Shown here: positions 54,156 through 62,256 of the stretch, piece after piece | How positions within the stretch are numbered: the stretch's first letter is position 1 | How the letters are laid out: each line of letters starts with the position of its first letter | Source of the DNA: Haloarcula rubripromontorii | GTDB taxonomy: Archaea > Halobacteriota > Halobacteria > Halobacteriales > Haloarculaceae | Reading direction: 5' to 3' | Length of the DNA: 64,000 nucleotides | Assembly (NCBI RefSeq): GCF_001280425.1 | Contig: NZ_LIUF01000001.1 | Span: forward strand, 538,945 to 602,944 | Program-made: the position numbers and the translations under genes | Notes under the pieces: model-generated | The model's database searches: none | Seen by the model: only the letters and a program-made list of their open reading frames with translations | Told to the model about the DNA's origin: nothing

Positions 54156-55295
54156 TTAGCCGGTGATATTGCCGCCACCACCGCCTGCACCTGCTGTGCT
54201 TGAACTGTAGAGATTGCTCACCTGGTCGGCAGTGAGTGCGGCGTCGTATATTTTGGGTTCGTCCATGCCACCGTTGAATCCATAGATAGCGTTCCCGCCA
54301 GGATTGAGTCCTGAGCCGAGTCGAAGCGGTTGCGTGGACGCCTGCGCGTCGGGGAGTGAAAACGTCGGCCCCTTCTGAGTCCCATTGACGTACACCTTGT
54401 CCTGTGAACCGTGGGTCCAGACAACGTGTACCCACTGGTTCTCCGTCAGTGAGACACCCGTGAGCTTGTATTCGTCGGTGGTCTCGATGAGCAGTTCCCT
54501 GTCATCAGAGCCCTGCCAACCGCCACCGAACCCGAATTGGTAGCTATCGTCGCCACGGGAGTTCCATTTGCTGAACAGTCGTGTGAGGCCGCCCTGGGTT
54601 CGGGGGAATACCCAGGCAGAGAGCGAGAAGTCGTCGGTCAGGTCGAGCGTCTCGTCGTCGGGAACGGTAACAACATCGTCGCCATCGAAGTTCAGCACTT
54701 CGCCGCGGCCCTGCTGTGATGTCGCTACGTCGGGTTCAAAAAAGAGGTCCGAGCCTCCGCCAGGACGAAACTCACGCTCACCGTCGTTGCCAGCAGCCCA
54801 TGCATCCGGAATATCTGTGCTGCTAACGTCCTCAAAGTGCCACCATGACACTCGTGGGTCGCGGCACTCGACTGAGAGCGGCCGGCTCAACTCGACACGC
54901 TTGTCGGGACCGGTCGCAGTGATGTCAAGAGCGGCAGTGGTCGTCCCTTCTGAATCACAGGAAAGCGTCGCTGTGACATCGCCGCTCTCGCCCGGCAGAA
55001 GCCTGTTCGGTGTCTGGATAGCCTCGAACGGGGGAGCGGAACCTGAACTGACGCTAATACTCGTGAGTTGCTGGTCGAAATTGTTGGTGAGCGTTGCCAG
55101 TGTCACCTGCTGGCCGTCCACACCACTGACCGAGCCGATGTCGACGCCAAGCAGCGCATCACTGTCACTGGCCGTCCCCAGGTTACTGGACCGCTTTGCG
55201 TCAATTGTAGTGACACCTGCTGTGTCGGCAGCAAGCAGGCCTGCACCGCTGGCGATGAACGCGAGTGCGCTGCGCCGGGTCCACTTTTTGCTCAT
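54156..55295 (-). CDS. Exported LamG-domain protein
   Basis: The 379-residue protein has a twin-arginine-type start (Thr-Arg-Arg-Ser-Ala-Leu-Ala-Phe-Ile). The middle (about 40-140) is a beta-sandwich-like region. The C-terminal half is a LamG/concanavalin-like domain with Phe-Ser-Leu-Ser-Ala-Trp-Val-Phe, Trp-Val-His-Val-Val-Trp-Thr and Met-Asp-Glu-Pro-Lys-Ile-Tyr-Asp-Ala-Ala-Leu, typical of carbohydrate- or adhesion-binding modules. Its start overlaps the end of the HTH gene by 4 nt, so it is coexpressed with a likely regulator. Confidence 0.8.
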   Translation of the reverse strand: MSKKWTRRSALAFIASGAGLLAADTAGVTTIDAKRSSNLGTASDSDALLGVDIGSVSGVDGQQVTLATLTNNFDQQLTSISVSSGSAPPFEAIQTPNRLLPGESGDVTATLSCDSEGTTTAALDITATGPDKRVELSRPLSVECRDPRVSWWHFEDVSSTDIPDAWAAGNDGEREFRPGGGSDLFFEPDVATSQQGRGEVLNFDGDDVVTVPDDETLDLTDDFSLSAWVFPRTQGGLTRLFSKWNSRGDDSYQFGFGGGWQGSDDRELLIETTDEYKLTGVSLTENQWVHVVWTHGSQDKVYVNGTQKGPTFSLPDAQASTQPLRLGSGLNPGGNAIYGFNGGMDEPKIYDAALTADQVSNLYSSSTAGAGGGGGNITG

Positions 55296-55852
55296 TCCAG
55301 CAGCTCCGGTGGCTTATCGGCTGCCCCGAGTTGGAGCCGGCGAGTCTCCTTGACGTGGTACGCCGCAGAGACCAGGAATAGCAACGTAATCACTGTCGGC
55401 CACACGAGCGACGGAATAGACGGTGGGAAGACACCGACCCAGATAGCGACGACAAGCGCCAGCGAGACAGCAGCGAGTCCGAGATAGTACTCCGCCCACG
55501 GTATCGAATCCCCCGGCACAACATCGAGGTACACGTCGAGGCTATCAGCAGTATCGGTCAGCGTCACCGTGCCGTTGTCGTGCGTGATGACTCCTGCGCG
55601 TTCAAGCGTCGGGAGATGTGTCTGTTGCATCGACGTGTACACGCGGTGTCGCTCCGTGGACGTGATATCCTGAATACACTTGTCGTTTTCCCACGCAGCG
55701 ACCTGCTCGGCAAGGTCAGAGAGTTCAGCACGCTCGTTCTCTTGCTTTATTGCGTGCAAAGCGTACCGACGTCGTTGATTGCTTAATATGTCGTATACGT
55801 CATCACGCGATAGCTGTCGCTTTTCCGTCCGGCTAACCCCCACCTGTCCCAT
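55292..55852 (-). CDS. Membrane-tethered winged-helix regulator (DUF7344-like)
   Basis: The 186-residue protein has an N-terminal winged helix that starts Tyr-Asp-Ile-Leu-Ser-Asn-Gln-Arg-Arg-Arg-Tyr-Ala-Leu and includes Leu-Pro-Thr-Leu-Glu-Arg-Ala-Gly-Val-Ile, as in haloarchaeal DUF7344 proteins. Two membrane segments follow (about 125-145 and 148-168). It could sense the membrane and control the adjacent exported genes. It is translationally coupled to the LamG gene. Confidence 0.75.
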   Translation of the reverse strand: MGQVGVSRTEKRQLSRDDVYDILSNQRRRYALHAIKQENERAELSDLAEQVAAWENDKCIQDITSTERHRVYTSMQQTHLPTLERAGVITHDNGTVTLTDTADSLDVYLDVVPGDSIPWAEYYLGLAAVSLALVVAIWVGVFPPSIPSLVWPTVITLLFLVSAAYHVKETRRLQLGAADKPPELLE

Positions 55853-56008
55853 GTTTCTGTTTAGACTGTACTACTTGATAGATTTTTTGTTCGTATTTGA
55901 TTCTAAATGGTAAGTAACTGTGTTTTTTACGCTAGACATCCACCGCCAGGGACAGGCGTCTGCCGGCAGCGGGGTATGGTGAGGGAGCCGAACGACAGGT
56001 CCAACCCG

Positions 56009-56656
56009 TTATACTTCAGTGATTGTGATCGTCAGATCTTCAGTTTCCCGGGCACTATCGCCCGTTTCGAGGGTTGCAGAGAGATCAGAAACGGAGCCAG
56101 CAGACACATCTTCGCTGTAGGAATTCGTACTACCGCCAATTCCAGTAAGGAGACCGCTGGTAGTATCCAGATCGACGTTGAAATTCGTCCCGTTTCCGTC
56201 GTTGTTGACCAGTTTGAAGAACCCACTCGAATAGTCGTACGTGCTGTTTGGCATCAGCCGTTCGTCACTCCCGCCGCTATCAGAGGTGTCGTAGCCAAAG
56301 ACGACAGACACATCGTTCGCGATGAGGCTTACGTAGTTCGTCGAGAGAGTTGTGCTGTCATCGGGGGTGAGAGAGTCACTGCTTGTCGGGAACAGCGTTG
56401 ACGGATCTGTGATGAGATTACCATCGGTGTCGCGGAGTGCGACCTCGTCGGCGGATGCGTCAACAAGCACGTCAGTAAACTCGGTTGCAATCTCAGAGCC
56501 GTTGCCGTCAGCGCCGACGACGTTGACTTCAACCTCACGCGTTGCGCTGACGGAGCTGAATGCCCCAGAGCCAAACGCCGCCCCAGAGCCGATACCGACT
56601 GTCCCAATGAGACCGAGTACGCTTCGACGATTTAGTTTCATATTCGATTTACTCAT
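56009..56656 (-). CDS. TasA/DUF1102-like exported protein 1
   Basis: The 215-residue protein starts with Arg-Arg-Ser-Val-Leu-Gly-Leu-Ile, a Gly/Ala-rich hydrophobic stretch and Gly-Ser-Gly-Ala-Phe-Ser-Ser-Val, followed by a Thr/Ser/Asp-rich beta domain. The Gly-Ala-Phe junction resembles the signal ends of SipW-processed CalY/TasA-type proteins. Such proteins can polymerise into fibres by strand exchange in bacteria and archaea. Its tail is beta-type and ends Leu-Thr-Ile-Thr-Ile-Thr-Glu-Val. An upstream ATG adds five residues; either start is possible. Polymerisation is inferred. Confidence 0.7.
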   Translation of the reverse strand: MSKSNMKLNRRSVLGLIGTVGIGSGAAFGSGAFSSVSATREVEVNVVGADGNGSEIATEFTDVLVDASADEVALRDTDGNLITDPSTLFPTSSDSLTPDDSTTLSTNYVSLIANDVSVVFGYDTSDSGGSDERLMPNSTYDYSSGFFKLVNNDGNGTNFNVDLDTTSGLLTGIGGSTNSYSEDVSAGSVSDLSATLETGDSARETEDLTITITEV

Positions 56657-56762
56657 CGAGAGGTTACCACTTACTATTTTGTTGCATTAACCCGGCTAAA
56701 GCACTCATTGAAGCCGCTAACGCTGTTCAGTACTAAGCCACTATGCCGTGAACTACCCTTCA

Positions 56763-57332
56763 ATGAATCGGCGTGGCTTTCTGTTTAGTATTGGTGCAGC
56801 CAGTGTGGGGACTGGTGCAGTGTTTGGCTCCGGTGCGTTCACTTCTATCGAAGCAGACCGGAACGTCAATCTGCAAGTCACCGGCGATACCGGGTCAGCA
56901 CAGGTGGGGTTTAGCCCGGGGACCGGTGCCACAGGCATCATTGGAACAGACTCGAACGAATCGGTTGACATCATCAAGTTTGAACAGACGGACCTCAACG
57001 AACGAGCGAAGACCAGCTTCGAGAACGCCTTGGAGGTCGACAACAACAGTGCGTCGAAGGTCACCCTCTACATCGATGATAGCACCACTGGCGTTGGGGA
57101 CGACCCCACAAACAGTGAGGTTCTGGACTTTCGCGCGGGCAGCGCTGATGCATCGATTGTCGGTTCAGCTCAGGCTATCACGCTCGACCCCGACGGTGGG
57201 AGTTCGGACGGGGGCTACAGCGACACCGTGGAGATAGACATCGTCGTCGACCTCCGAGATGACGGTGTTGATGGCAGTACCCTCAGTAGTATCAGCGATG
57301 TGACTTTCATCGTCGAGGCGGTCCAGCAGTAA
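56763..57332 (+). CDS. TasA/DUF1102-like exported protein 2
   Basis: I chose the ATG at 56763 over the GTG at 56748. The 189-residue protein starts Met-Asn-Arg-Arg-Gly-Phe-Leu-Phe-Ser-Ile, with Phe-Gly-Ser-Gly-Ala-Phe-Thr-Ser-Ile-Glu-Ala-Asp-Arg, matching protein 1 over the signal and cleavage region. The mature domain is beta-rich and acidic. The gene is divergent from protein 1 (about 100 nt apart), so the two may be expressed together as major and minor subunits. Confidence 0.72.
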   Translation: MNRRGFLFSIGAASVGTGAVFGSGAFTSIEADRNVNLQVTGDTGSAQVGFSPGTGATGIIGTDSNESVDIIKFEQTDLNERAKTSFENALEVDNNSASKVTLYIDDSTTGVGDDPTNSEVLDFRAGSADASIVGSAQAITLDPDGGSSDGGYSDTVEIDIVVDLRDDGVDGSTLSSISDVTFIVEAVQQ

Positions 57333-57424
57333 GTGAAACCCGATTCCGACACTGACTGTCGACCAACAGGTCCAGATACAGGCTCACACGAAGACACAAC
57401 GTAGCCGGGGCAACACAAACACCT

Positions 57425-58609
57425 ATGAATCGTACTCTCGTCGCCGTCATGGCAGCGGTCGTCCTCCTAGCAGGGACCGCTATGGCGACAGGTGCCTTCA
57501 TTACCGGCGACGAAGTGGCACCCGACCGGAACTCCGGCATCTATCTGACCCCTGCCGACACCACAAACGGGGACCAGTACGCCGAATACGACGAGACAGG
57601 GCAGCTACGCATCAGTCTCTCGCCGGTACTCCCAAACGGCCAAACCCGTGTCGACGACCTGTTTGTCGTTGGCTTTGCGGGCTACGAGGGAAATAGTAGT
57701 GCTGCTGCCGTCAAGCTGGACAGCGAGCCGGAAACAGTTCGCATATACCGGATGGACACTGGCGCACGGGTCGCCGGTGATACCGTCTCGATACAGCCAG
57801 ACGAATCAGTGCGCTTTGGGCTGGCAGTGACGCCAGCGGAACGCAACTTCACCGGAACAGTATCCATCACCGTCCCTGTTCCCGAACAGCAGTCAACCGA
57901 AGGCGACGAGAGCGCCGGAGGGGGCGGCGGTGGCGGCGGTGTATCACCCGGTGGCGATGGAGGCGGCGGGACGCAGGCCGGGAGCAATCCCGCAACGCCG
58001 ACGCCAACGCCGGGAGACGATAGCTCGACGAACGGGACCGCAGGCGAGGACGGGAACGAGACTGGAACGCCCGCTGACGGGGGAAGCGATGGCAGCGGTA
58101 CTGGCGTCGGGACACCGACCGAGACACCCACCGAAAGCGACGGAGAGACCGGAACCGTGGCCGGCGGTGGCGCTGGGCCCGCGCCGTCGAGACCCGAAGA
58201 CCAACAGCCAGCCGAGCCGAGCGGATTCGCGCCCGACTTCGACCCGGCGTTCGGAATTAACTGGGGCTCGTGGGCGTTCATCGCTGGCCTGCTCGCTGTA
58301 GTGACGAACTACCTCGTGCAGACGCGATATCATGATGTCCTCCCGGTACTCCAGACACAACCGAGTGACCGCCGGCACCGGTTCCGCCGCGTCGCTGTCC
58401 GCGAAGCGGCAATCGGTTTTGCCGGAATCGTACTCACGGTGCTTGTCGTCTCAGCGGTTTCGAGCGCTGGCTTCGGCCCAGCCCCGCAACTGGTTGCCGC
58501 GCTCGCGTTCTCCGCTGCAGCCGGCACGGTGACCGGGTATCGATTGCTCCCAAAGCTCGATGCACCGCCCGAGCCGAACGCCACTGACGGCAGCGCGGAA
58601 AAGCAGTAA
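57425..58609 (+). CDS. Exported DUF1102-like protein with long Gly/Thr linker and membrane anchor
   Basis: The 394-residue protein has a signal with Met-Ala-Thr-Gly-Ala-Phe-Ile-Thr-Gly-Asp, an N-terminal beta domain (about 30-155) like the two preceding genes, a Gly/Ser/Thr/Pro/Glu-rich linker (about 160-270) with repeated Thr-Pro-Thr-Pro and glycine runs, and three membrane segments at the C-terminus. It looks like a surface protein anchored in the membrane, perhaps the base or cap of fibres made by the TasA-like proteins. It lies 90 nt downstream of protein 2 on the same strand. Confidence 0.7.
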   Translation: MNRTLVAVMAAVVLLAGTAMATGAFITGDEVAPDRNSGIYLTPADTTNGDQYAEYDETGQLRISLSPVLPNGQTRVDDLFVVGFAGYEGNSSAAAVKLDSEPETVRIYRMDTGARVAGDTVSIQPDESVRFGLAVTPAERNFTGTVSITVPVPEQQSTEGDESAGGGGGGGGVSPGGDGGGGTQAGSNPATPTPTPGDDSSTNGTAGEDGNETGTPADGGSDGSGTGVGTPTETPTESDGETGTVAGGGAGPAPSRPEDQQPAEPSGFAPDFDPAFGINWGSWAFIAGLLAVVTNYLVQTRYHDVLPVLQTQPSDRRHRFRRVAVREAAIGFAGIVLTVLVVSAVSSAGFGPAPQLVAALAFSAAAGTVTGYRLLPKLDAPPEPNATDGSAEKQ

Positions 58610-58619
58610 AACAGCTCAC

Positions 58620-59732
58620 TCAGTCCGACGATTCAGCGTCACTATCTCCAGCAGTGACAGCAGCCCCGGGCTCTGGCGGAGGTTCGTACTGGAACAGTCG
58701 GTCGCCTGTGTACACGATGAGAGCAGAATCACTATCGGACTCGATGATACGCTCATCCGTGTCGATTGCAATATCCACGAGACCGACAAGCGAATCGACG
58801 GAAGTCGTCCAGATATCGTCGTCGACTGGATCAGCCCGGCCGACGGTTATCCACTCGTCGTACTCCTCGCGGGCAGACCTGTATACGAGCCACCGGCGCT
58901 CGGCGTCAGTTAGTGTGAGATAGTCGGTCGTGCGCCCGTAGACGAGGGCAGCAGCACAACCAAGGCCACCAAGGAGAAGTGCTGGGCCACCGAGCGTCCA
59001 GAGCGGTCCGTAGCTCTTCTCTACCTGTGTTTCGACAGTTTGCTCACCACTGTTCGTCACCGGGCCGGCGTTTTCGACACGATAACTGTTCTGGCTCGGA
59101 ATAATCGGGAGGCGGTACGTGCGAACTGTGTCGACCGACTGCCCGTTCCGTGTTCCCGAGAGAGCAACCTGAGAGATCACCGCTATCTCCAGTCGGCCGG
59201 ATGTCTGGCCGTGCTCCAAATCGATACGCCGAACAGTTTCAGCTGCGCGACTAACATTCAGCGAGAACGGAACGGACATACGCTCGTCCGCAGCCAGCGA
59301 GCGCTCAGTGTCTTGTGTCAGTGGGCGTTCTACCTCCCAGTAAACGAGCTCTCCGTTTTGCGTCGATTCGACGGATCGATACTGGACGAATACGTCAGCC
59401 GAGGCGGTGACGTCGCTTTCGTTGCTAGCGCTGTACGTGTATGCGAACGCGCCGTCCAGTACGGGAGCGACCTTTCGGAGATATACGGGCTGGTCTTCAA
59501 GCACTTCACCCTCAGGAAACGCTGAGGTACCGTTGCGAACTGTCGCATTGTGGGAAAACGACCCAGACGATTGCCACGACGACACCTGTCGCGTGGTTGT
59601 GTCCGTTCCCGGAGCAACATGCCCCGTATACGTGAGATATCCCCCAGTCGCAGCGATGGCAACCAGACAAATCAGTACCAGTTCGTAGTTGTCGACGACT
59701 GTTCGCCGTGTTTCCCGTCCCAACAACCCCAT
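58620..59732 (-). CDS. Envelope protein, DUF5305-like
   Basis: I chose the ATG at 59732 (Met-Gly-Leu-Leu-Gly-Arg), giving 370 residues. It has a membrane segment near the N-terminus, then Tyr-Thr-Gly-His-Val-Ala-Pro-Gly-Thr with a beta-rich ectodomain, a second membrane segment (about 255-277) and a cytoplasmic tail. This resembles DUF5305 proteins that accompany signal peptidases in haloarchaea. It is convergent with the previous gene. Function unknown. Confidence 0.7.
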   Translation of the reverse strand: MGLLGRETRRTVVDNYELVLICLVAIAATGGYLTYTGHVAPGTDTTTRQVSSWQSSGSFSHNATVRNGTSAFPEGEVLEDQPVYLRKVAPVLDGAFAYTYSASNESDVTASADVFVQYRSVESTQNGELVYWEVERPLTQDTERSLAADERMSVPFSLNVSRAAETVRRIDLEHGQTSGRLEIAVISQVALSGTRNGQSVDTVRTYRLPIIPSQNSYRVENAGPVTNSGEQTVETQVEKSYGPLWTLGGPALLLGGLGCAAALVYGRTTDYLTLTDAERRWLVYRSAREEYDEWITVGRADPVDDDIWTTSVDSLVGLVDIAIDTDERIIESDSDSALIVYTGDRLFQYEPPPEPGAAVTAGDSDAESSD

Positions 59733-59910
59733 TGCAACTGTAATACTGGTGCCGACAAATAAGAGTTGATACCAAATCAGCAGCGCATCTGTGACTCTAC
59801 AACCCTTCATGTAAGCGAACAGAGCTGGTGGATGTGTCTGATCCCACCACAGAATCAGGTCTGATATCTGTAGCCGAGCGCTTATTTAAATAACACGGGT
59901 ACACGTTTAT

Positions 59911-60792
59911 ATCAGCAAAACCACCGACGAGCGGACGAGAAGATCGGTACGACAAGCCGTTTCTGAGCAGATACGGCTATTCGATATTGCCCTCCTTCTT
60001 TCATTTCCATTACTCCTGTGGCTCGGATACAGCCTTCCACTAAGCGTCGGTGAATCGCTCGTTTTTAATTATAGAAACCCTACACTGCTCGCAGCGTTTA
60101 CATCTACGTTCATTCATTTCGAGTTCGGACATCTGATTACGAACGTCGGGTTGTACGTCCTCGTAGTCCCACTACTGTATGTCCTAAGCGTCCTGAGCGG
60201 CCGTCAGCAGCAGTTCCGAGTGTTTGCCTTCACGACCTTCGTTGCGTGTCCTCCCGTTCTTTCGTATCTGAATCTCGCGATTGCCAGGTCGTCTGTAACA
60301 TTCGGTGCCTCGGGAGTCGTCATGGTCTTTGTCGGCTACCTCCCACTGGCACTGAGTGAGTCCCTCGATACGAACTTCGATATCGGTCCAGTCAGCGTGT
60401 TCGCGCCAGCTTTATTCTTTGCAAGTTTGGGGTTTATCTCAGTGTTGAGCCTCCAGTCCGTGCTCCTTCAGAACCCGACAGTACTGCTGGGCACCGCCGG
60501 TCTGGTTTTAGCGACGGTGCTCAGTACAGTATTGTATGGCCTCTCAGTGTACGATCAGACCGACAATGCACGAACGAAGATTAAATCTGCAATGCGGGCA
60601 ACCGGGTACACCGACCTGCTCTTACTCACTGTTTTGTTACTTTTCCTTATCCCAATTATCGCGTTCCCCGCTAGCCCACAGGTCGATAGCGGTGTGCTAA
60701 ATCTGTATGAGCACTTCCTCGGCTACGCTTTGGGGTTCATGACTCCCTACATTGCCAGGACACAGTTACCGGGGCTATTCGTCTTTAGCTAA
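59911..60792 (+). CDS. Rhomboid-family intramembrane protease without a normal start codon, C-terminus cut by an insertion
   Basis: Rhomboid marks are clear: Phe-Ile-His-Phe-Glu-Phe-Gly-His-Leu-Ile-Thr-Asn, Gly-Ala-Ser-Gly (nucleophile Ser at about 134 when counted from 59911) and His in Glu-His-Phe-Leu-Gly-Tyr (about 268), on six or more membrane segments. The open frame runs from 59890 but has no ATG, GTG or TTG before a TTG at 60151, which would delete the first conserved motif. An ATC at 59911 gives a reasonable N-terminus. The last residues Val-Phe-Ser and the stop come from the inverted repeat of the insertion element. It is either a gene with a non-canonical start or a decaying one. 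Confidence 0.55.
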   Translation: MSKTTDERTRRSVRQAVSEQIRLFDIALLLSFPLLLWLGYSLPLSVGESLVFNYRNPTLLAAFTSTFIHFEFGHLITNVGLYVLVVPLLYVLSVLSGRQQQFRVFAFTTFVACPPVLSYLNLAIARSSVTFGASGVVMVFVGYLPLALSESLDTNFDIGPVSVFAPALFFASLGFISVLSLQSVLLQNPTVLLGTAGLVLATVLSTVLYGLSVYDQTDNARTKIKSAMRATGYTDLLLLTVLLLFLIPIIAFPASPQVDSGVLNLYEHFLGYALGFMTPYIARTQLPGLFVFS

Positions 60793-62174
60793 GACTCACA
60801 CCTCGGTTGTGTAGCGGTAGCGAGCGTCTCTTGTAAGATCGGTCGTTGTTGGTGGATTTTCTGGGCATCTTCGATTAGCCGCTCCAACAACGGCGGTGGC
60901 GAGTAACCGAGGTACTCACCGAGTTCGTGAAGGATGAGCTGGGCGTGCGACCGGAAGGTCGCCGCCCAGCGTTCCGGCGGAAACACGATCTCATCGTCGG
61001 CCTGCTCAGTGACCAGATCCAACAACTCACGACTCACCAGCAGTGACAGCAACGCTGCGTACAGTAGAATCTTCACGACATCAGGGTTGTTCGTGTCGAA
61101 TTCGTCCAGTTCGTACTGCGTCTTCAACTCACGGAACAACGTTTCTACTTCCCATCGACACCGATACAGCGTCGCTAGATCCGCCGGGAGAAACTCCTCT
61201 CTCGGTAGATTCGTGATGTATAGGTGGTAGTCGTCGGCGTCCTCGTTGCGGACGCCGACGACGCGAAATCGCTTCGTGTCCAGCGACCGGGTTCCCTCGT
61301 ACTGGCCACGCTTGAACTCCGCTTCCACCTCTACGTCGATGTACTTCCGCGAGAGATCATCGACCACATCGTGGATCTGTTTGCCCTCCAAGGGAATGGC
61401 GCGGCCGCGCCATTCCCGTAATTCCGCCGTTATCACCGGATTTGCGTTCTGCTTCAGCCGACTCACGAAGTAGCCGTCGTTCTCGTCGATCAACGCAAAG
61501 CGGCGGTATTTGAAGTACGCTCGATCAAACAGAACCAGTCGTCCTTGCAGCCACGATCCTGTCTTGAATAGCGCGCTGTCGTGCGTTTTCTCATCAGTCA
61601 CATCGATCCGTTCTATGGTCTGGTCGGTAGCGTTGTGGAGCAGGTGGAGCTTCGCTCCAGCCTGCTCCTCGTGGCGGGCTTGAAACTCATCAGAAAGAAA
61701 CTCGTGCAACCGCAACACCGTTCCATCAGCGATCATCACGTCCCTGAACCGGTCGATATCAGCATCAACAGCATCAGGGACAGCGACTTCGTCGAGGCCG
61801 CGCTCGACGAGGTCGCGGAGATACTCTGCGAGTAACGGTGTCAACCGGTGATAGAAGCCGCCAGAAGAGATCGGTTCGTCAGCTGTAGCGTTGTAGCAGC
61901 GTCTAAACCCAGCGAGTGTTCGGCTCTCGCCTGCGGCGAAGCCGAACACGAGCGCCCACACGAGGACAGGAATCTGGAGCTTACCCTCTCGCTCGACCAC
62001 GCCGAGTTCCTCGGCGTGCTCTTCGAGGAACTCAGAGGGAAACAGTGTAGTGAGCCGACGCATGATTCTCGATGAGGAGGCTCTGTTGGACACAGCTATC
62101 GCCTCCTCATTCCTCTCGAAAAGAAGCCTCGATAAGCCGCTGCTGTCACGCGGTTTCTCTCTTAGCTAAAGACG
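60780..62174. mobile_element. ISH8-type IS4-family insertion sequence
   Basis: A 1395-bp element bounded by a perfect 15-bp inverted repeat: CGTCTTTAGCTAAGA at 60780-60794 and its complement at 62160-62174. It encodes one transposase. I find no matching target duplication in the flanks, which suggests a deletion or recombination after insertion. The left flank is the rhomboid gene and the right flank the last codons of hsdM. Confidence 0.8.
60789..62063 (-). CDS. IS4-family transposase (ISH8 type)
   Basis: I chose the ATG at 62063 (Met-Arg-Arg-Leu-Thr-Thr-Leu-Phe-Pro-Ser-Glu), giving 424 residues. The DDE core includes Met-Ile-Ala-Asp-Gly-Thr, Leu-Phe-Asp-Arg-Ala-Tyr-Phe-Lys and Tyr-Arg-Cys-Arg-Trp-Glu-Val-Glu-Thr-Leu-Phe-Arg-Glu-Leu-Lys, the YREK-type signature of IS4. 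It appears intact and possibly active. Confidence 0.9.
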   Translation of the reverse strand: MRRLTTLFPSEFLEEHAEELGVVEREGKLQIPVLVWALVFGFAAGESRTLAGFRRCYNATADEPISSGGFYHRLTPLLAEYLRDLVERGLDEVAVPDAVDADIDRFRDVMIADGTVLRLHEFLSDEFQARHEEQAGAKLHLLHNATDQTIERIDVTDEKTHDSALFKTGSWLQGRLVLFDRAYFKYRRFALIDENDGYFVSRLKQNANPVITAELREWRGRAIPLEGKQIHDVVDDLSRKYIDVEVEAEFKRGQYEGTRSLDTKRFRVVGVRNEDADDYHLYITNLPREEFLPADLATLYRCRWEVETLFRELKTQYELDEFDTNNPDVVKILLYAALLSLLVSRELLDLVTEQADDEIVFPPERWAATFRSHAQLILHELGEYLGYSPPPLLERLIEDAQKIHQQRPILQETLATATQPRCES

Positions 62175-62175
62175 G

Positions 62176-62256
62176 ATGCTACGCGAGTTACAGGCCGAGC
62201 GTGACGAGATAGAAGCGCGGATGGATAGCCACATGGGGGCGCTGAACTATGAGTGA
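62176..62256 (+). pseudogene. 3' remnant of hsdM (type I methyltransferase)
   Basis: Only 26 codons and a stop remain, reading Leu-Arg-Glu-Leu-Gln-Ala-Glu-Arg-Asp-Glu-Ile-Glu-Ala and ending Ala-Leu-Asn-Tyr-Glu. This matches the C-terminal coiled tail seen in HsdM proteins and overlaps the hsdS start by 8 nt, as hsdM normally does. The rest was removed at the IS insertion. Assignment relies on the hsdS and hsdR genes that follow. Confidence 0.65.

Noticed and set aside
60151-60792. TTG at 60151 as rhomboid start
   Set aside because: It would remove the conserved His-x-x-x-Asn segment and the first membrane spans, which are encoded in frame just upstream.
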